The notes: generated by a model from the letters alone, not told the origin. A stretch of 64,000 nt of DNA from Heliocidaris erythrogramma (GCA_025617745.1 CM046853.1:35224625-35288624); one strand, 5' to 3'. Counted from the first letter of the stretch, positions 10,397 through 23,641 are shown. Numbers and translations: made by a program.

Positions 10397-13356
10397 GTAA
10401 GATATTCTTACTTTACTTGTATTTGTATGTATTTAATTTACCCCTTTTAATAATATTTAGAAAATGCACCCCACCCCCTTCATGTATCTGAACGCATTAT
10501 TTGATGCTTGTGTGATAACTCAAAGATGACACTTAAGAAAGTTGCCGATGTTGATTATGAATATGAATATGACCGAGAATATATTCCTAACTGAGTATTA
10601 CCTTTGTTGACAACATGGCAATAATATGAATTCATTACAATTTTATTATTTGGCTAGCACTCTCCATTCATGGCAGAAAATTTGTGATTATGCTCATTTA
10701 CCTCCTTGTTGAATAGCAAGTGTTTTATTATTTTCTCTTGCAATGCCATCTCTATATGAAACTAATTCAAAGAATAGTTTATTCATTAATCCATTTGTAA
10801 TTACGGACATTATTTCATTTGGTCTTTTTATAGGTTTAAATGACACTTACAATACAATACAAAAGTACAGCTGTTTGGTCATAAAAAAATTGTGCGCGAT
10901 TTAGTACAACAAAATAATTATTATCATGATTATGTAGGCCTGCCAATATTGGCTGAAGTTATTTCCATTTATGATAATAAGATGATTTCCATGGTATTGC
11001 ATTTCATGAATAATTCCTGTACAGAAATTATGCATCCCTAGCCTTGTGTCGATTACAATCATACCGCATTGTGTGGCGGAGCTCACGGCACGTGGATAGT
11101 AGATTAGAATCTTCCTAATGCACCTGTTGTGCGTTGGTATCGTATTCATAACTCTCGGCAAATATTTGGATATCAAATATAGATACGATCGGTTTCACTC
11201 TCTATCGCCAGTTTTTAAACATGTTTTTTTCCCAGTGAAGTAACTGGGAGATGAAAAGTAATATGAAAAGTAATGGTAATGATAACATTACAGCTGCAGC
11301 TAGATTGTTATGTTAATCTCTCATGCCGCTAAATGTACATCTTTATTTTTATGAGATGGAGATGCGCCTTTGCATGCTGGGGAAATATATTCATGCAATG
11401 CAATTATAGTCCAATGCAAAATGTTCTGAGTTGTTAGTTCTGTTTGGACTTGCTTTAAGTTATTTTGTTCTCGTCCAAAAAGTAAGGGAAATAACGATTT
11501 CTTTGTCAATGCCGTAATTCGACTCGGTGATCAATGACCGAGACGAGTAAACCATTGTTTCTATATATTCTGTCCGTTTTCTTCGCATGATATTTTGAAG
11601 GCGCAATGTATGTTTTTAGGATTATCAGACATAAATATAGAACTCCGAGTTCGTAATATCGCACATGTTTAATATTTTTCTAAGTCCCGGTGGAGCTCTT
11701 GGGAGAACACGGAACTATTAGCTGTTTTCTGTTGTAGTGCTATATTATGCTCTTGACTCAAGTTCTGAATGAAGACAAGGAAGTATGTCTGTATATGAAA
11801 CTGAAGAGTTTCGAATGACATGTCTGTGAATCATCTTCACAATTTTGTCTTTGTAACAATCATTAGAGCCGCTGTTATCGCCCTTTTCATACGTGGGACT
11901 TTTCGTGTCCACTGTAGTTTGTAATGGGAAACACAATTCCATGGCCGGAGGGCAGAGAAGCCACTATTAAAAGCTGTGATCTTTTGTTGTATGGTCATTG
12001 AAGCGACGGGTTCTTAGCCGATTAGCGAAGAGGTTTAGGGAAAGTAAGAAGAAGATTCGCGCGACTGAATACATCGGTAGATATGGTACATGCAATATAG
12101 AATTTAATGGGCGATCTCGTAACAGTGTTATAGAGTGGTTTTATACGGTGTCATTCATTGTCCACCATGTGAAAAAAAAAAGACTTGAGTGAACGCGGCA
12201 ACGGCTAATTAATGATAGAGAAAATTAGTGGGTCTCTCTGAATTATCGCGAAGAAACCTCATCCACGTGGCCGTGTATATGTTGCTGCATTATGCTTTTC
12301 AACTTTTTTCGCCGTATCACATGGGAAAACGCATCCACTCAATAGTGAAAGATAATCAACTAATTAGTGTTTTCATAGTTCTGTTTGGGCACGATGGTGG
12401 CAGTATACGATGCGTGTTCCTGACTTTGCCAATGGCAGGCTCGGGTCGAATATCTTGCCGCTTTGCAACCCCTTTAAAAGTTTAATTTTAAAGCGGTGAT
12501 TGATAAGGAAATGATGGCACGTTTTGTTTACTTATTATGTCTTGTTGTAGGCTAGGCCTAGGTATAATTAAGATGATAGAAAAAGAATAATACGATCATG
12601 AAGGATCTACTGCGATCTCAATCGTATGTCGGTACAGAATAGGTTACATTCATACCGTAAAATGATGAATAAGAACTATGGTTTATATTACAAATTGAGT
12701 GAGGACAATTTATATAGCCTTGCATCTAATTTTCCCACGTGTTTATGAATTTACAGTGCCTTAACCCTTGAGTAAATTAAGACGAATGCATCGGGATTCT
12801 CCAGCCTACGTTCGGAAAATTGCGTGCAAAGAATTGATCTTGTAAGGTACCCCTCGTCGAAATTTAACTAAGCGTCTTCTGCCGTTCCATAATCTCTCAA
12901 TTTAACGCCGCCATTACCTCACCCTTTTGCCATTTTCTTGATGGACTTTTTACCATATGCATTTTCCAATCGCGTGCTGAAGAGGAAGAAGCATCATATT
13001 GCAGGCACTTATCAATGGCTCTTAGACGTAAATGGCAGCTACATTAGACACGATTTTTCATATAATATCCTACTTTAAAAGCGCGCTCCGGTGCTGCCGA
13101 ATATCACCATCGGCATTCCCCCTTTTTGATTGGCATGCAGACCCTCCAAAGAGTGCATAAGCCTCGCGCGTTTTTCAGGAAATTGCCTGTGTCTTCACAC
13201 ATTACTTCATGTCACCGTTAGCGTTTATGAGATCGAAGTCGAATCAATTCTTCACGCAGGAATTTCTTGGCGGTTTTTAAAAAGCGGTGCATTTCTTTGG
13301 AAAACACGAGTCTGTTTTGCATACCAAACAGGTTGTTTTGGCGCCACATAACTCTG
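10397..13356 (+). other. Probable intron start, no further exon seen
   Basis: This is AT-rich sequence after the donor. No acceptor-exon-donor arrangement with a plausible frame was found. Several indels against copy B (10740, 10850-10940, 11240, 12170-12330) fit unconstrained intron. Confidence 0.45.
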
Positions 13357-13560
13357 CACGCGATTCTGTCTTGTTGATTTCATGGTTCGCGCGTTGAACG
13401 AATGAAGCTTGCGCTCGCGTAGGCTTTCAATACCGGCGACTTCCGCATTAGATAACACCATGTAAAAAAAAATCAAAAAAAAAAAAAAATCGGCGCCCTT
13501 TCTTCGTGGAGTTGTCTGTTTTGAGGTCAGCTAGAGAGAACCCGCCGGAGGGCACGAAAA
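12780..13560. promoter_or_regulatory. CpG-richer non-coding block, possibly regulatory
   Basis: Composition rises above the AT-rich surroundings, with GCGCGC, CCTCGCGCG and GCGCCAC segments. The part shared with copy B (to 13356) shows very few differences, fewer than the preceding 2 kb. No convincing exon is present: frames are short and lack splice context. An intronic enhancer or alternative promoter is possible, but this is inference only. Confidence 0.25.
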
Positions 13561-16500
13561 TGGGGCACTATTTTCGGGAAAGACAGGTGAACTTCGAAAC
13601 CTTTCTTTCCATGCGATGAGAAATGGCTGCAAAACAAAAAGAAAGGCCATGTGACATTTCTTGGAAAAAACATTTTTATCCTCAAACAGTTCAGGAGACT
13701 TGTTGTTTATAGTCATGTGACTTTCATTTATAAAATAACATTTGTCTTTATTATCATGAGATAATTTAATTCCTTACATGTTTGGAAGATCAATTTTCAT
13801 AACTACATGTTTGTTTAGAAGATTTAAATTTAATTTTGAATTATTTTTTCACACAAAAATTGACAATAATAATATTCAATTTATTAAGTGCATAATAATT
13901 AATACTTATTCTTTAAGTGCTTTAGGGCCTACATACATGTATAATAAACACAGATCACAACAAACATATTTAGTAGATTTAGATTTTAATATGAATTTAT
14001 TTCACATGAAATCAACGTAAACACAGGTCACATAAACTTAGCTTAGTGTACCAATCACTTGAAAAAATAAATTGTGTACAGTTAAATAAAATCAACAAAA
14101 AATAACTTTATCTGGCATTTTATAGGTCAACAGTTCAGGAGTATGAAAAAAAATAAAGAATAGCATGAAGGTGCTCGGGTGGAACCGAACTCTTAGTTGG
14201 GTTCCGCCCGAGCCCTTATCTTGGCGAGCATATACAGGTGCATCGAGTAGTCTACCCACGAGTCGTTTTTATGCTTATTAAGAGTGTAATTAAACTTGCA
14301 ATATCTCTTTATGGAAGTCATATTTGAATCCCATATTTTGAATATAGTATAATGACATGGAACCTCTAACATACAGAGCAAAATATTTTTTGGTGATTAG
14401 TGCCCTTCTACAAAACAACATGAAAACCTGATGGAATTACCATCGCTTTATTTATTATGCTCCTCGCTCATCGAGCATAGTGGATCGCAACTGAGATGTT
14501 GTGTCATAAGTGAAAGAGATATTTCTTCAGTGATAAAACATGAACCAAGTTCTATGTCCAAGTCTGTTTTTAAAATGTCCCCTTGTTTTCAGCAGTAAGA
14601 AGATTAATGGCAACTCTTTAACTGTCTTCTGCCGTCAGGACATGTGCATGCAGGTAGCATCGGAAGAGCAATGTACTCTGTGCCTGAAAGAGGCAGGCAA
14701 CCATAAACTTGTCCATCTTCATTTACCAGCTCCCTGTTTGTGCTTCTCCTTGCCTGCACATTTCTCCACGTATCCGTTAAAGGAGACAGAATATATTTGA
14801 AAATCTAATGTGCCTGTTTTGTCAGCAATATCACACGCTTGGACCCCCGGATTTGCATGTTAGCGGCAAGAGTGTTGCGCCGTTGCTTGCTCCGCCGGTT
14901 TCCCGTCGACTTTCTGGTGTGAATAATTCACCAGTGATGAGGGTCTAGAGAATAGAAACAAGGTGAAGAGAAATCTGGAGGCAGACTCTGATCTCTTATT
15001 CTTTTTTCTATCGTGACAATTAGACGCCCACCAATCTGTCATTAATCTACCAACTTTGCTTAAGGAGAGAAAAATAAAAAGAATGAAGACCGGTCTATGT
15101 GGTAATTGTTCAGGGATATTTACAAGAATATTTGCATACCGGTACCATATAACTTGTACTTCTTTAAGGGTGTTTCACAAAGCCTTAAAGTCAATATTAA
15201 TTAAGTACTAAGTACACTGAAATCAGGTTGTAAGTCAACATAAAAAAGGTTATCAAACCTTTTTTTCTTACAGAAACAAACACAAAAACAAATTAATAAT
15301 AACTTTAAACACACTAAATCCACTAAAATCAAGTTGATGGTAGTTGACGCAAGACTTCCCAAGTAAATTAATATCAAAAAGGATGTCAAACCTTTTCTCT
15401 TTCAGAATCAAATAACATACAATTGAATTCAAGATGTATAAGTAAAAAATTGAAAAACAGTTTTCAAGATTGCAAGGGAATGCGAAACAAAGCAAAACAA
15501 GAGAATAATACTACATTACTTAATATTCCTTTTCAAAAGGAAAATAATACACCAGCTTAGAATAAAACAAAAACAACATCAGTTTAGCCATTGTTCATCT
15601 TCCTTAAATATGTTTTTGAGTAAAAAGAAAGTCAAGAGAAGGTTTAACCATAGTTGATTAATAAAAGGAAATATATGCCAGATTGAGATTCCAATTTTAC
15701 TTTTAACAAACAAGCGTAAATAATCTGTAAGGTGATCAGTACATCCATACTTTATGACTTAAAAGAAGGAAGCATGCATCTTTAAACTTAAATCTTTATG
15801 GATAGAAAAAGATTGCAGAATAGGCCGAGTAAGAGGATCACAGAATAATGGTAAGGAGAGGTTTGGTAGAAGCTAATACAAGATTAAGGTGGTTTTAAGA
15901 TACAGAGAGTAGGTGAAGATTACATAGCATGTGTGAAAAAAAAATGCAACATGTGTGCACTTGTTCAAAGTAAATGCTGGACCTCTTTCCCCCTGATGAA
16001 ATGCAATGCAGAACAGACTTTGAAAAAGCTAAGCAGCTTAAAAAATGGATTCAGACCTCTATCAAGAACAAAATGATATGGGGAGAATTAAGATAGAGAG
16101 AGAGAGAGGGGGGGGGGGGGGGAAGAGTACAGAAAGAGATAAGTGATAGACTGAAAAATGAATATAAAGAATAATGAATTAAGGATAGAAAGTTAATGAA
16201 ATCATTTATATTTGTCAGTGTATACTTAATGAAACATTATAGTGATTTTGCTACTTTCCCCTCTTTTTATTTCTTTGTTACTAACCTCTGCGAATAATTT
16301 TCCATACTCATCTTTAGAAAGTGAATTTTCTTCTATTACACACATCTTTAATACGTGATAATGAATCTACTTGCATTAATGGCATCCATATTTCCATCAG
16401 AAAACCCTTCTCAGAGATTTATGGCTCGGCTATTAATGCCAGGTTTATAATCACTACCTCTATAAAAGGAAGAAAATATCATACCAGGCATAATGTATGC

Positions 16501-17620
16501 ATATGAGAAACGAGCTGGTTTTAAGCATCATGTATGCAAATCTTTGTAGGAAGTACAGGCCTGATACGCTCTTCCATCTTGCATCTGTCGCTTGCTGTCA
16601 TCTGGCTTATCTTACAGTGCCTTCCGCCGCTCCCCAGTGCTGTTCTTATGAATCTTAATGTCTTTCCAGGCCAGCAAATGGTGAAGAGGATTACCAACAC
16701 ACCATATTCATCTTTGTGTCGGCTTTCCTCTCCTTTTTTGAAATCCATGTTATAATTATCTACTAAGATCTTGATGAGAACTATTCAGATTTTATACATC
16801 TTCTTAGAGGAAGAAAGTTGCTTAATGAGCATATATGCATGAAGAATTAAAGCTTTCACATGCCCAACTTTTGTTCTTTCATTACAAAAAAGGGAAAGAA
16901 TTCAAGAAGTGGCATACTCTCTGCAGGTAATGGTATCGTACATTTAAAAAACAGACTTTCTGGATGGGTGGACAGTTTGGTCATTCATTGGTGCACCTTG
17001 GGTTGTAACAGTTGGTAGGCAAATTGTTTTGGTGATCTATATGTACGACACATGCTTCAGCAAAGATTGCTCTGTGGTTGATTTCCTACATTGTATAGCT
17101 AAATTCCTAACCTTAACCCTGGACCAAACAAACACTTCTACAATTCCAACCCTAACCCTAACTCTGTGTCTTTGATGATATTATGCTTGGAGCATATGTC
17201 ACTGGTGCAAATGGTGGGTCACCATTTTCTGTCTTCCTCATCTATTCATGAGTAAGAGTAATTTTTAGGTCAGTAATGCTGAATATAGATTTTTTTGTGG
17301 TTAGGAAAAAAGATTGTGAGGCATGTAAAAACCCGCAGAGAATGTCAAATTATTAGCAACCAGGAGTATGCTTGATTTACCTTCATTCTTCTGCTTGGTT
17401 GGTTACAAGGAGGGCTGCTTACATCTAGGGTGGGTGGAACTAAGCACAGAGTCAGAGAATGAATTAGACAGGACATGGCATTACTGCAGGTACAAAATTC
17501 CCTTTGCAAGCTTTTATACAAACATCAACACAAATATATAAGTTGACTTGTCTCATTCACTTAAATGTAATTATGTCATAAGATGATATGTTATCTATGG
17601 AAATGTATTTGGATATAGTA
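13561..17620. other. AT-rich probable intron; small hairpins and simple repeats
   Basis: Apart from the GC-rich hairpin at 14173-14213, it holds a GA/poly-G tract at about 16097-16122, a diverged repeat pair containing ATCAAACCTTTT at about 15250 and 15388, and a short CCCTAA run at 17150-17163. No exon was recognised. Confidence 0.4.
14173..14213. other. GC-rich 19-bp-arm hairpin with a 3-base loop
   Basis: The arm GCTCGGGTGGAACCGAACT (14173-14191) is followed after CTT by AGTTGGGTTCCGCCCGAGC (14195-14213). Seventeen of 19 positions pair, and the two mismatches are single. It stands out in very AT-rich DNA. It could be a degenerate element end, a structured RNA piece or chance. Confidence 0.7.
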
Positions 17621-17649
17621 AACGAAGAAGCTTGATGGGAGGAAATTGG

Positions 17650-17719
17650 AACCAGCGGGATTCGAACCTGTCATCTACTGCTTGCCGGGCAGCGACTTAA
17701 CCACCAGGCTATTCTGGTT
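17650..17719 (-). repeat. tRNA-like sequence / tRNA-derived SINE head (Ala-type anticodon GGC position)
   Basis: Read on the minus strand, 70 bases form a near-complete tRNA fold. The acceptor strand AACCAG pairs with CTGGTT (six of seven pairs), there is an A-box-like TGGTGGTTAAGTCG, and the anticodon arm is CTGC/GCAG with loop CCGGCAA. A perfect B-box GGTTCGAATCC follows. C instead of U at the position before the anticodon and a short length argue for a pseudogene or SINE head and not a working tRNA. It is flanked by GAAGAAGCTTGATGGGAGG, which recurs 196 bp downstream. Confidence 0.65.
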
Positions 17720-17930
17720 CACGGCCAAGTCACGATGAACTGGAATCAAATACCCAAGATCCTCTTCTTTCTGACTCATTAATATTCAAACGGTCCGCCG
17801 TAGACAATGGTTAGTAAATGAAGAAGCTTGATGGGAGGAATTTTAATTTGTAAACAAATTTTTAGGCATTTTACTCCCAGTGTTAAATATCGTATGCTCG
17901 ATCTGTAATGAAAAACACAAGTCAGAAAAA

Positions 17931-18001
17931 ATTGGAACCAGCGGGATTCGAACCTGCATATAGTTTGCAAATTAATGTCTACCATCTCAGAGCTAGGTTA
18001 A
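17931..18001 (-). repeat. Second tRNA-like sequence sharing the acceptor/T-arm of 17650-17719
   Basis: ACCAGCGGGATTCGAACCTG here matches the element 286 bp upstream, and so does the flanking ATTGGA. The remainder differs: on the minus strand it reads TAGCTCTGAGATGGTAGA (an A-box) and an anticodon-like loop within TTTGCAAA. The two therefore share the 3' half of a tRNA but carry different 5' halves. The upstream GAAGAAGCTTGATGGGAGG motif also precedes it (from 17820), separated by about 90 bp of extra AT-rich sequence. Confidence 0.6.
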
Positions 18002-18412
18002 CAGATGATAGGCTTCAAACATTTAAAGTGCAGAAATATTTTATCAAAACTGATATAATAACATATCTCCATTAAAAAAAAAAACTTTCCAAAAATGAAT
18101 TGTTATTCTTGCTAGCTGCTATTTCCATGTATGACACATATTTCTGGTGTGCATCTCCATGGTGAAAATTAATAGGCTTGAAGTAGAACAAGTTCTGATT
18201 AATCATTTTGTTCTCATAGAGGGTAGGGTATCAATTTCCATCTAAATGGGATTAGTCTGAACAATAAGAAACCTTGTTTACACTCTCAGCCCCTACCAGG
18301 GACACAATTTCCTAGTGCTTTAAGAAACAATGTAAAACCCTGTGCGAGCAATAGAGTAGCCATGTTTACACTAGTCCACTGTAAGTGTTCATAGGGTGTA
18401 AACAATATGGTA

Positions 18413-18601
18413 ACAGTATTTACACTGTCCACTATCAGCTCTAATAGAGTGTTAATGATTGTGTGTAAACAGTACTTAAATGGTTTACTAGTAGCTGTGT
18501 TTAGACTAGTCAGTACTGTCCACAGTATTTACACTGTCCACTATCAACTCTAATAGAGTGTTAATGATTATGTGTAAACAGTACTTAGTTGATTTACTAA
18601 T
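18413..18601 (+). repeat. Tandem duplication, 109-bp unit
   Basis: ACAGTATTTACACTGTCCAC begins at 18413 and again at 18522. Shared sequence runs through CTAATAGAGTGTTAATGATT and GTGTAAACAGTACTTA with few mismatches. Related TTTACACTAGTCCACTGT words just upstream (18365) suggest a longer decayed array of this motif. Confidence 0.9.
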
Positions 18602-18737
18602 CTCATTTACTGAATGCCTTTGTCTGTTCACTATCTACTCATGAAGTGATTGTTTCATTTCTAAAACATCCTCCTTTTAGTAAGTTTATTGATCTCACTG
18701 TTCTTCTGTTCAAGATTACAATTTGCAGTTTGATATA

Positions 18738-18923
18738 CAGTGAAACCTGTCTATAAAGACCACTCAAGGGAGACAAGAAAAGCGGTCTTTATGAGCAGGT
18801 GGTCTTTATGGACAGGTTCCTTTAATACACATTTCAATGAGAAACATTGTTCAAGGGAAACGAAAATTGTGGTCTTTATAGACAGGTGGTCTTTCTATAC
18901 AGGTGGTCGCTAAAGCAGGTTTG
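18738..18923. mobile_element. MITE-like element built on CCTGTCTATAAAGACC repeats
   Basis: It begins CAGTGAAACCTGTCTATAAA and ends with an approximate inverse, GCAGGTTTGATG. Between lie repeated GGTCTTTATAGACAGGTGGTC-like words in both orientations (near 18770, 18785, 18810, 18871, 18888). Sequences of this type are widely dispersed in aquatic invertebrate genomes; the family assignment is from memory, not search. Confidence 0.6.
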
Positions 18924-20560
18924 ATGTGTTAAAATCACATGAGAATAAATTCAAGCAAGTAGGGTATAGAGAATTAATGACGATGCATCATATTTGCTAA
19001 AGAAGTTAACTAGAAAGCTGCAAACAGGATGCATAGCAGAAATCGGACTACCTATTCGAGTGGTTTTGAAATTGTTTACACTGCCTAATGATTATTTATA
19101 GACACATAAACATAAGCAGAAATGTGCTTTTTTAAAGCTTCAAATCTGCATACATTTACAGATGGTGAATACCATTTATAAAGCGAAAGAAATACGATTG
19201 TAAAAAATTCTATCAAAACCAAGCATAATGAAGGACCTATTTCCCCTTCATCATAGAAAGAGGAATTGTGACTGTACCACTACAAGCAAAACATATTGAG
19301 ACAAGGAAGTTGTCATTGGCTTGGTTACATTCAATCTATATTTCATCACAAGGAATCATTTTTCCTTGTGCTGTGCAACTTATTTCCCACACATTCATGG
19401 TATTCCGAACATATAAATTGTCCCCTATAGAAACAATATTTGCAAGCAAATTAATAATCAGGTGACCAATTACAATCTGTGTGGTAGAATAATATGTTGT
19501 TTCTAATGTTTTATAATAAAATTAGTATCAAATTTATCATTTCATTTTTTATGAATATGATGTAATCTTACTATTGTTAGGTAGGCCTATATTGTAAAAT
19601 CATGAAAATGTTGAATAATTCTTTACTGTGTCCACTCCACTCGAAATATTTTCCTTTGAATCCAGGGAATGATATATGTGGTATAGCACAGCGATTTGCT
19701 ACGAATTTTAGGTATGATTGCTACACAAATTTTCAGATGTGTAGCAGTTTGCTACATTGCATTGTGTTAAAAAAATTGTCTGCTGACTGAATAGCTATTC
19801 AAATTTTAGTAGGTAAATTTATTCCATGATGTCTGTAAATGAAAAGGTATAACTATGAGTAGTGATTCTGGAGTTTGGCACTCCAGAATGCAAAAAAAAA
19901 AAAAGGTTTAGCAAACAAGTGATTTTACAAATAAGACAAAAATACTAATGCAGCTTGGCTTAATGAAGTCATGAAAGTCACATATTGATTTGCATTTTAG
20001 TAATCTTAATATTTCCAGGGTGTGTTATGTGTTTGACTCGGCATATGTCAAATGAAATGATGCTGTATATTCCACAGCTCCTGACTCCATGCAGAGCTCT
20101 ACAGTATATTCTGGCACCTTCATTTTGTTGTTTCTTTTTTACTAAGCATATTAAATAGAATCCCACACCTATACAGTTTCCATTCATACATAGAAACCTG
20201 AACAAACGAAGCAGTATACATTACACATAATACACACCAGTATCAGGTGTCCAGGACTGCTAGTGGATGTTGTCTTCAGGCTTACACTTATCCCACAAAA
20301 AAAGCCCTCTTCTCTCATCTTATTCCTAAAAATAAAGTAGGCCCTTTTGGTTGCTGGTGTGAATGTGTGTATGTACACATGACTGTGGTTTGTGTAAATG
20401 TTTGCTTAATAGCAAGTGCAGTTGATGTGCGAAGGAGAACCCAGTTTAAGGTTGAAGGGGCGCATTAATATTCATGCGGGTGCTAGAGTTTTACCCCCTT
20501 ATGGGGAAGAAACTCGAGTCAGAGTAGAATCCCCTTGAATAAGTGGTGGCCCTCGAGGGC

Positions 20561-21667
20561 GCTCTAGGCCTGGGGTCGGCAGTTCACAAGCAGGAAAGGT
20601 TGGCAGCCTGAATCGTAGAGGATGGGCAGTGGTTGATGGTAAAATTAAATGATTGCAAATTATGGTGATTTTTAATTGCAAAGTTATTGGCAGCCCACAT
20701 GTTTGAGACAGTAAGATATCGAAACAGGAAAGAATTAGTATTTGTATAAAGGGATCTGTCATGTGAGAAAGATGGCTGAACATTTTATAGAGGTATTACC
20801 ATGTGTAAATTGGGGACTCCGATGATCAGACTTTCAAATTGCTTCATCAGTAACCATTGAACAGTATTCTGCTGGAATAGGCCTGGACATCGTGGGTATG
20901 GAGTGGGATAAATAGCAGATTAGGGAATACCCTGATCAGATGCAAACTGAACACCTATACAGAGTTAACAAATTGAAGTGAATAATTGAAATGATTTGTT
21001 CCTACTTTTGCTTAGAATTCACAATTAAATGATAAAAGAAGACTTTTTTTTCAAACACTTTTTCTTATCTACTCCATGATTCCCCATAATACAAACTATT
21101 GTGTTTGTAAGGCTCTAGACCTGGGGTCGGCAGTTCACAAGCAGGAAAGGTTTGCAGCCTGAATCGTAGAGGATGGGCAGTGGTTGATGGTAAAATTAAA
21201 TGATTGCAAATTATGGTGATTTTTAATTGCAAAGTTATTGGTAGCCCACATGTTTGAGACAGTAAGATATCAAAACAGGAAAGAATTAGTATTTGTATAA
21301 AGGGATCTGTCATGTGAGAAAAATGGCTGAACATCTTATAGAGGTATTACCATGTGTAAATTGGGGACACCGATGATCAGACTTTCAAATTGCTTCATCA
21401 GTAACCATTGCACAGGATTCTCCTGGAATAGGACTGGACATCGTGGGTATGGAGTGGGATAAATAGCAGATTAAGGAATACCCTGATCAGATGCAAACTG
21501 AACACCTATACAGAGTTAACAAATTGAAGTGAATATAATTGAAATAATTTGTTTCAATATTTGCTTAGAATTCACAATTAGATGATAAAAAAGACTTGTT
21601 TTTTTTTAAACACTTTTTCTTATCTACTCCATGATTCCCCATAATACCAACTATTGTGTTTGTAAGG
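20561..21667 (+). repeat. Tandem duplication, ~551-bp unit, two copies
   Basis: Unit 1 (20561-21111) starts GCTCTAGGCCTGGGGTCGGC, and unit 2 (21112-21667) starts GCTCTAGACCTGGGGTCGGC directly after it. The whole unit repeats with scattered substitutions and small indels, about 96-97% identical by eye. Unit 1 is preceded by GAGGGC and unit 2 is followed by TGATAAATTGG, so exactly two units are present. Nothing coding is recognised in it. Confidence 0.95.
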
Positions 21668-23641
21668 TGATAAATTGGATAAAGCTCCCTTATTTGTTAA
21701 CAAAAATTCTAGAATTTTGCAATCATGACAATCTGCAATTTTTGAAAAAGTTCCAAAACTTTACATGAGTTCCCTTTTCTTTTTCCAACAGTACTCATCT
21801 TATCACCCATAGTTTACATCAGGAGTCAAATTATTTTTCATCAGTTTTGAAGTTGCCCAATATATGAGAAACCTTGCCCTTTGGTTTTCAAATACTGCTC
21901 TTTCCATAATATCCATAGTACAGAATGTAGGGATAGAGCGTCAAATTGTTCTCATGAGGCAGACCTACACCACCCTTGGAGCTAGTAACCAGCAGAAATG
22001 GGTCTGATATCATTATTATAACACCCGACCTGGTGCAAATTACTAAATATGCATGCAACGTGTCTAGGGGCAAGAAATATTTTTCCCCTTCATACATTGG
22101 TATGCACATTCTAATGGTTTCCCTATGGTGGGTAAATTTATTTGATTAAGTTTACCGTTTTACCACACCACCGGCAATATGGTATATCTTTGGACCTCCT
22201 GCCATCGTAATTCAAGCTAATTTTCTATCCTACAATCCAAAAATTGGGGCAGCAAAAATGCAGACGAGTTCTACCGAGAGCGTTGAACAAAGCAATGGCA
22301 ATGCATTATTTTTCTAGGTGATGTGCTTCGTTAGAAATGAAATCAATTTAATGACTAATGAGAACGATATTCTTGAGAGGCATGACCTGTGAAGCATATT
22401 ATTCACATTTGGTTATCAATATCTTCAGGAAGGTTTGAGGACATACATATCTGGATGCAGTAACCATGGTGATGTTAGCTGATGATCATTCATGCAGGTG
22501 ATAAGTGATTGCAATCAGAATGCATCATTGGTTGGTTACAGTTTCTTGTGAACTCTCACTTGAATTTATTCTGTCACAAGATATCTCGTGAAGATCTAAT
22601 ATTTGTTCCTCGTATTGGCAGAAAATATCAAGCATCTAAAAATTAATGTCATTGCTTGAATTTGTTAAGGAGGAAGGGTGCAACCTGTATACTTTAACAT
22701 GTAGTTGCCTTACTTTAAAAGCAATTTCTCACTTTGGAAGAAAAATATTTGGCATCTACAGATCTTAATTATTTTTGAATTAGTATAGGAATAAAAAAAA
22801 GACCTTTGTATACTTGTCCTTACCTCCATTTAAAAGTGATTCAGGGTCAAAGTAATCACCGTATACAGCCATGGAAAATATTATTAGACCAAGAATGGTT
22901 ACTGATAGTGTTATTTTTGTGGTAAGAAGAAAATAAAATATCATAAAAGCAAGGTACAATTGCTGGAATTTGCTTTTCATTCATTGAAATACAAAGACAA
23001 ATCATTTTCATGAGTTTGTATGCATATTATAGTACATTTATTACAGAATCTTGGTCTAATAATTTTTTTCCAGGGCTGTATATCTCACCTTAGAATAGAT
23101 TGAAAAAAAGAAAGAAAAGCATATGTACTCTCACAGGATATCTGCAGACTTCTGACTTAACACACACAGCCTACTACTGCAACTGGATTGCTTCTGTATA
23201 AAGCCTATGGGAAAGGGAGTATGCAGTAGTCAACTAGTTAATTTGACGTTGTAAACAACTCGCCTGATTTACAATATGCAGTTAACTCTGACATGTGTGA
23301 ACCTGGCCTGGCTCTATTGTTGAAGCAATGCAAATTGAGCCATTTGTCAAACCTATTTTGTTCTTAATCCCAAAACGGTGAAAAGAGGTCCCCGTTGGCC
23401 TAGTTCTCATTTTCTTCTTGGGCTGGGGTTACAGAATTTCTGTGGAGCATTGATTCCTTTAGCTGAAAAATAGGAATTTTAAAGGGTGACATCTGACTCT
23501 CTGTCTCTCAAGTTGATATAGACGGTAATAATGTAAATGGTGTATGTTAGGGGTATTTTCATAATGTTAGATTAATGAAAAGGTTATAGGAGAGGTTGAG
23601 GGGCTCTGAATTTAGATTATGGATGATATCAGACTTTATCG

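Larger units (their letters stand above)
1..13356 (+). repeat. Copy A of a >13 kb near-identical direct duplication
   Basis: This whole stretch recurs in the same orientation at 50140-64000. Position 1 matches 50140 and position 13356 matches 64000. Alignment by eye shows long perfectly matching blocks. Scattered single-base differences occur, for example near 1290, 4650 and 5540, and length changes fall in poly-T, GA, GAA and TA tracts. The left edge is the window edge, so the duplication may extend further left. It carries the CpG-rich block and the only convincing coding exon of this half. I read it as one haplotype of a locus whose other haplotype is copy B; a real segmental duplication cannot be excluded from sequence alone. 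Confidence 0.97.

Noticed and set aside
14540-14800. 86-codon Cys-rich frame beginning with ATG
   Set aside because: No splice context or recognised motif; the Cys spacing does not match a known zinc-binding pattern.
17150-17163. Interstitial telomere-like CCCTAA repeats
   Set aside because: There are only about two and a half units, too short to be distinguished from chance.
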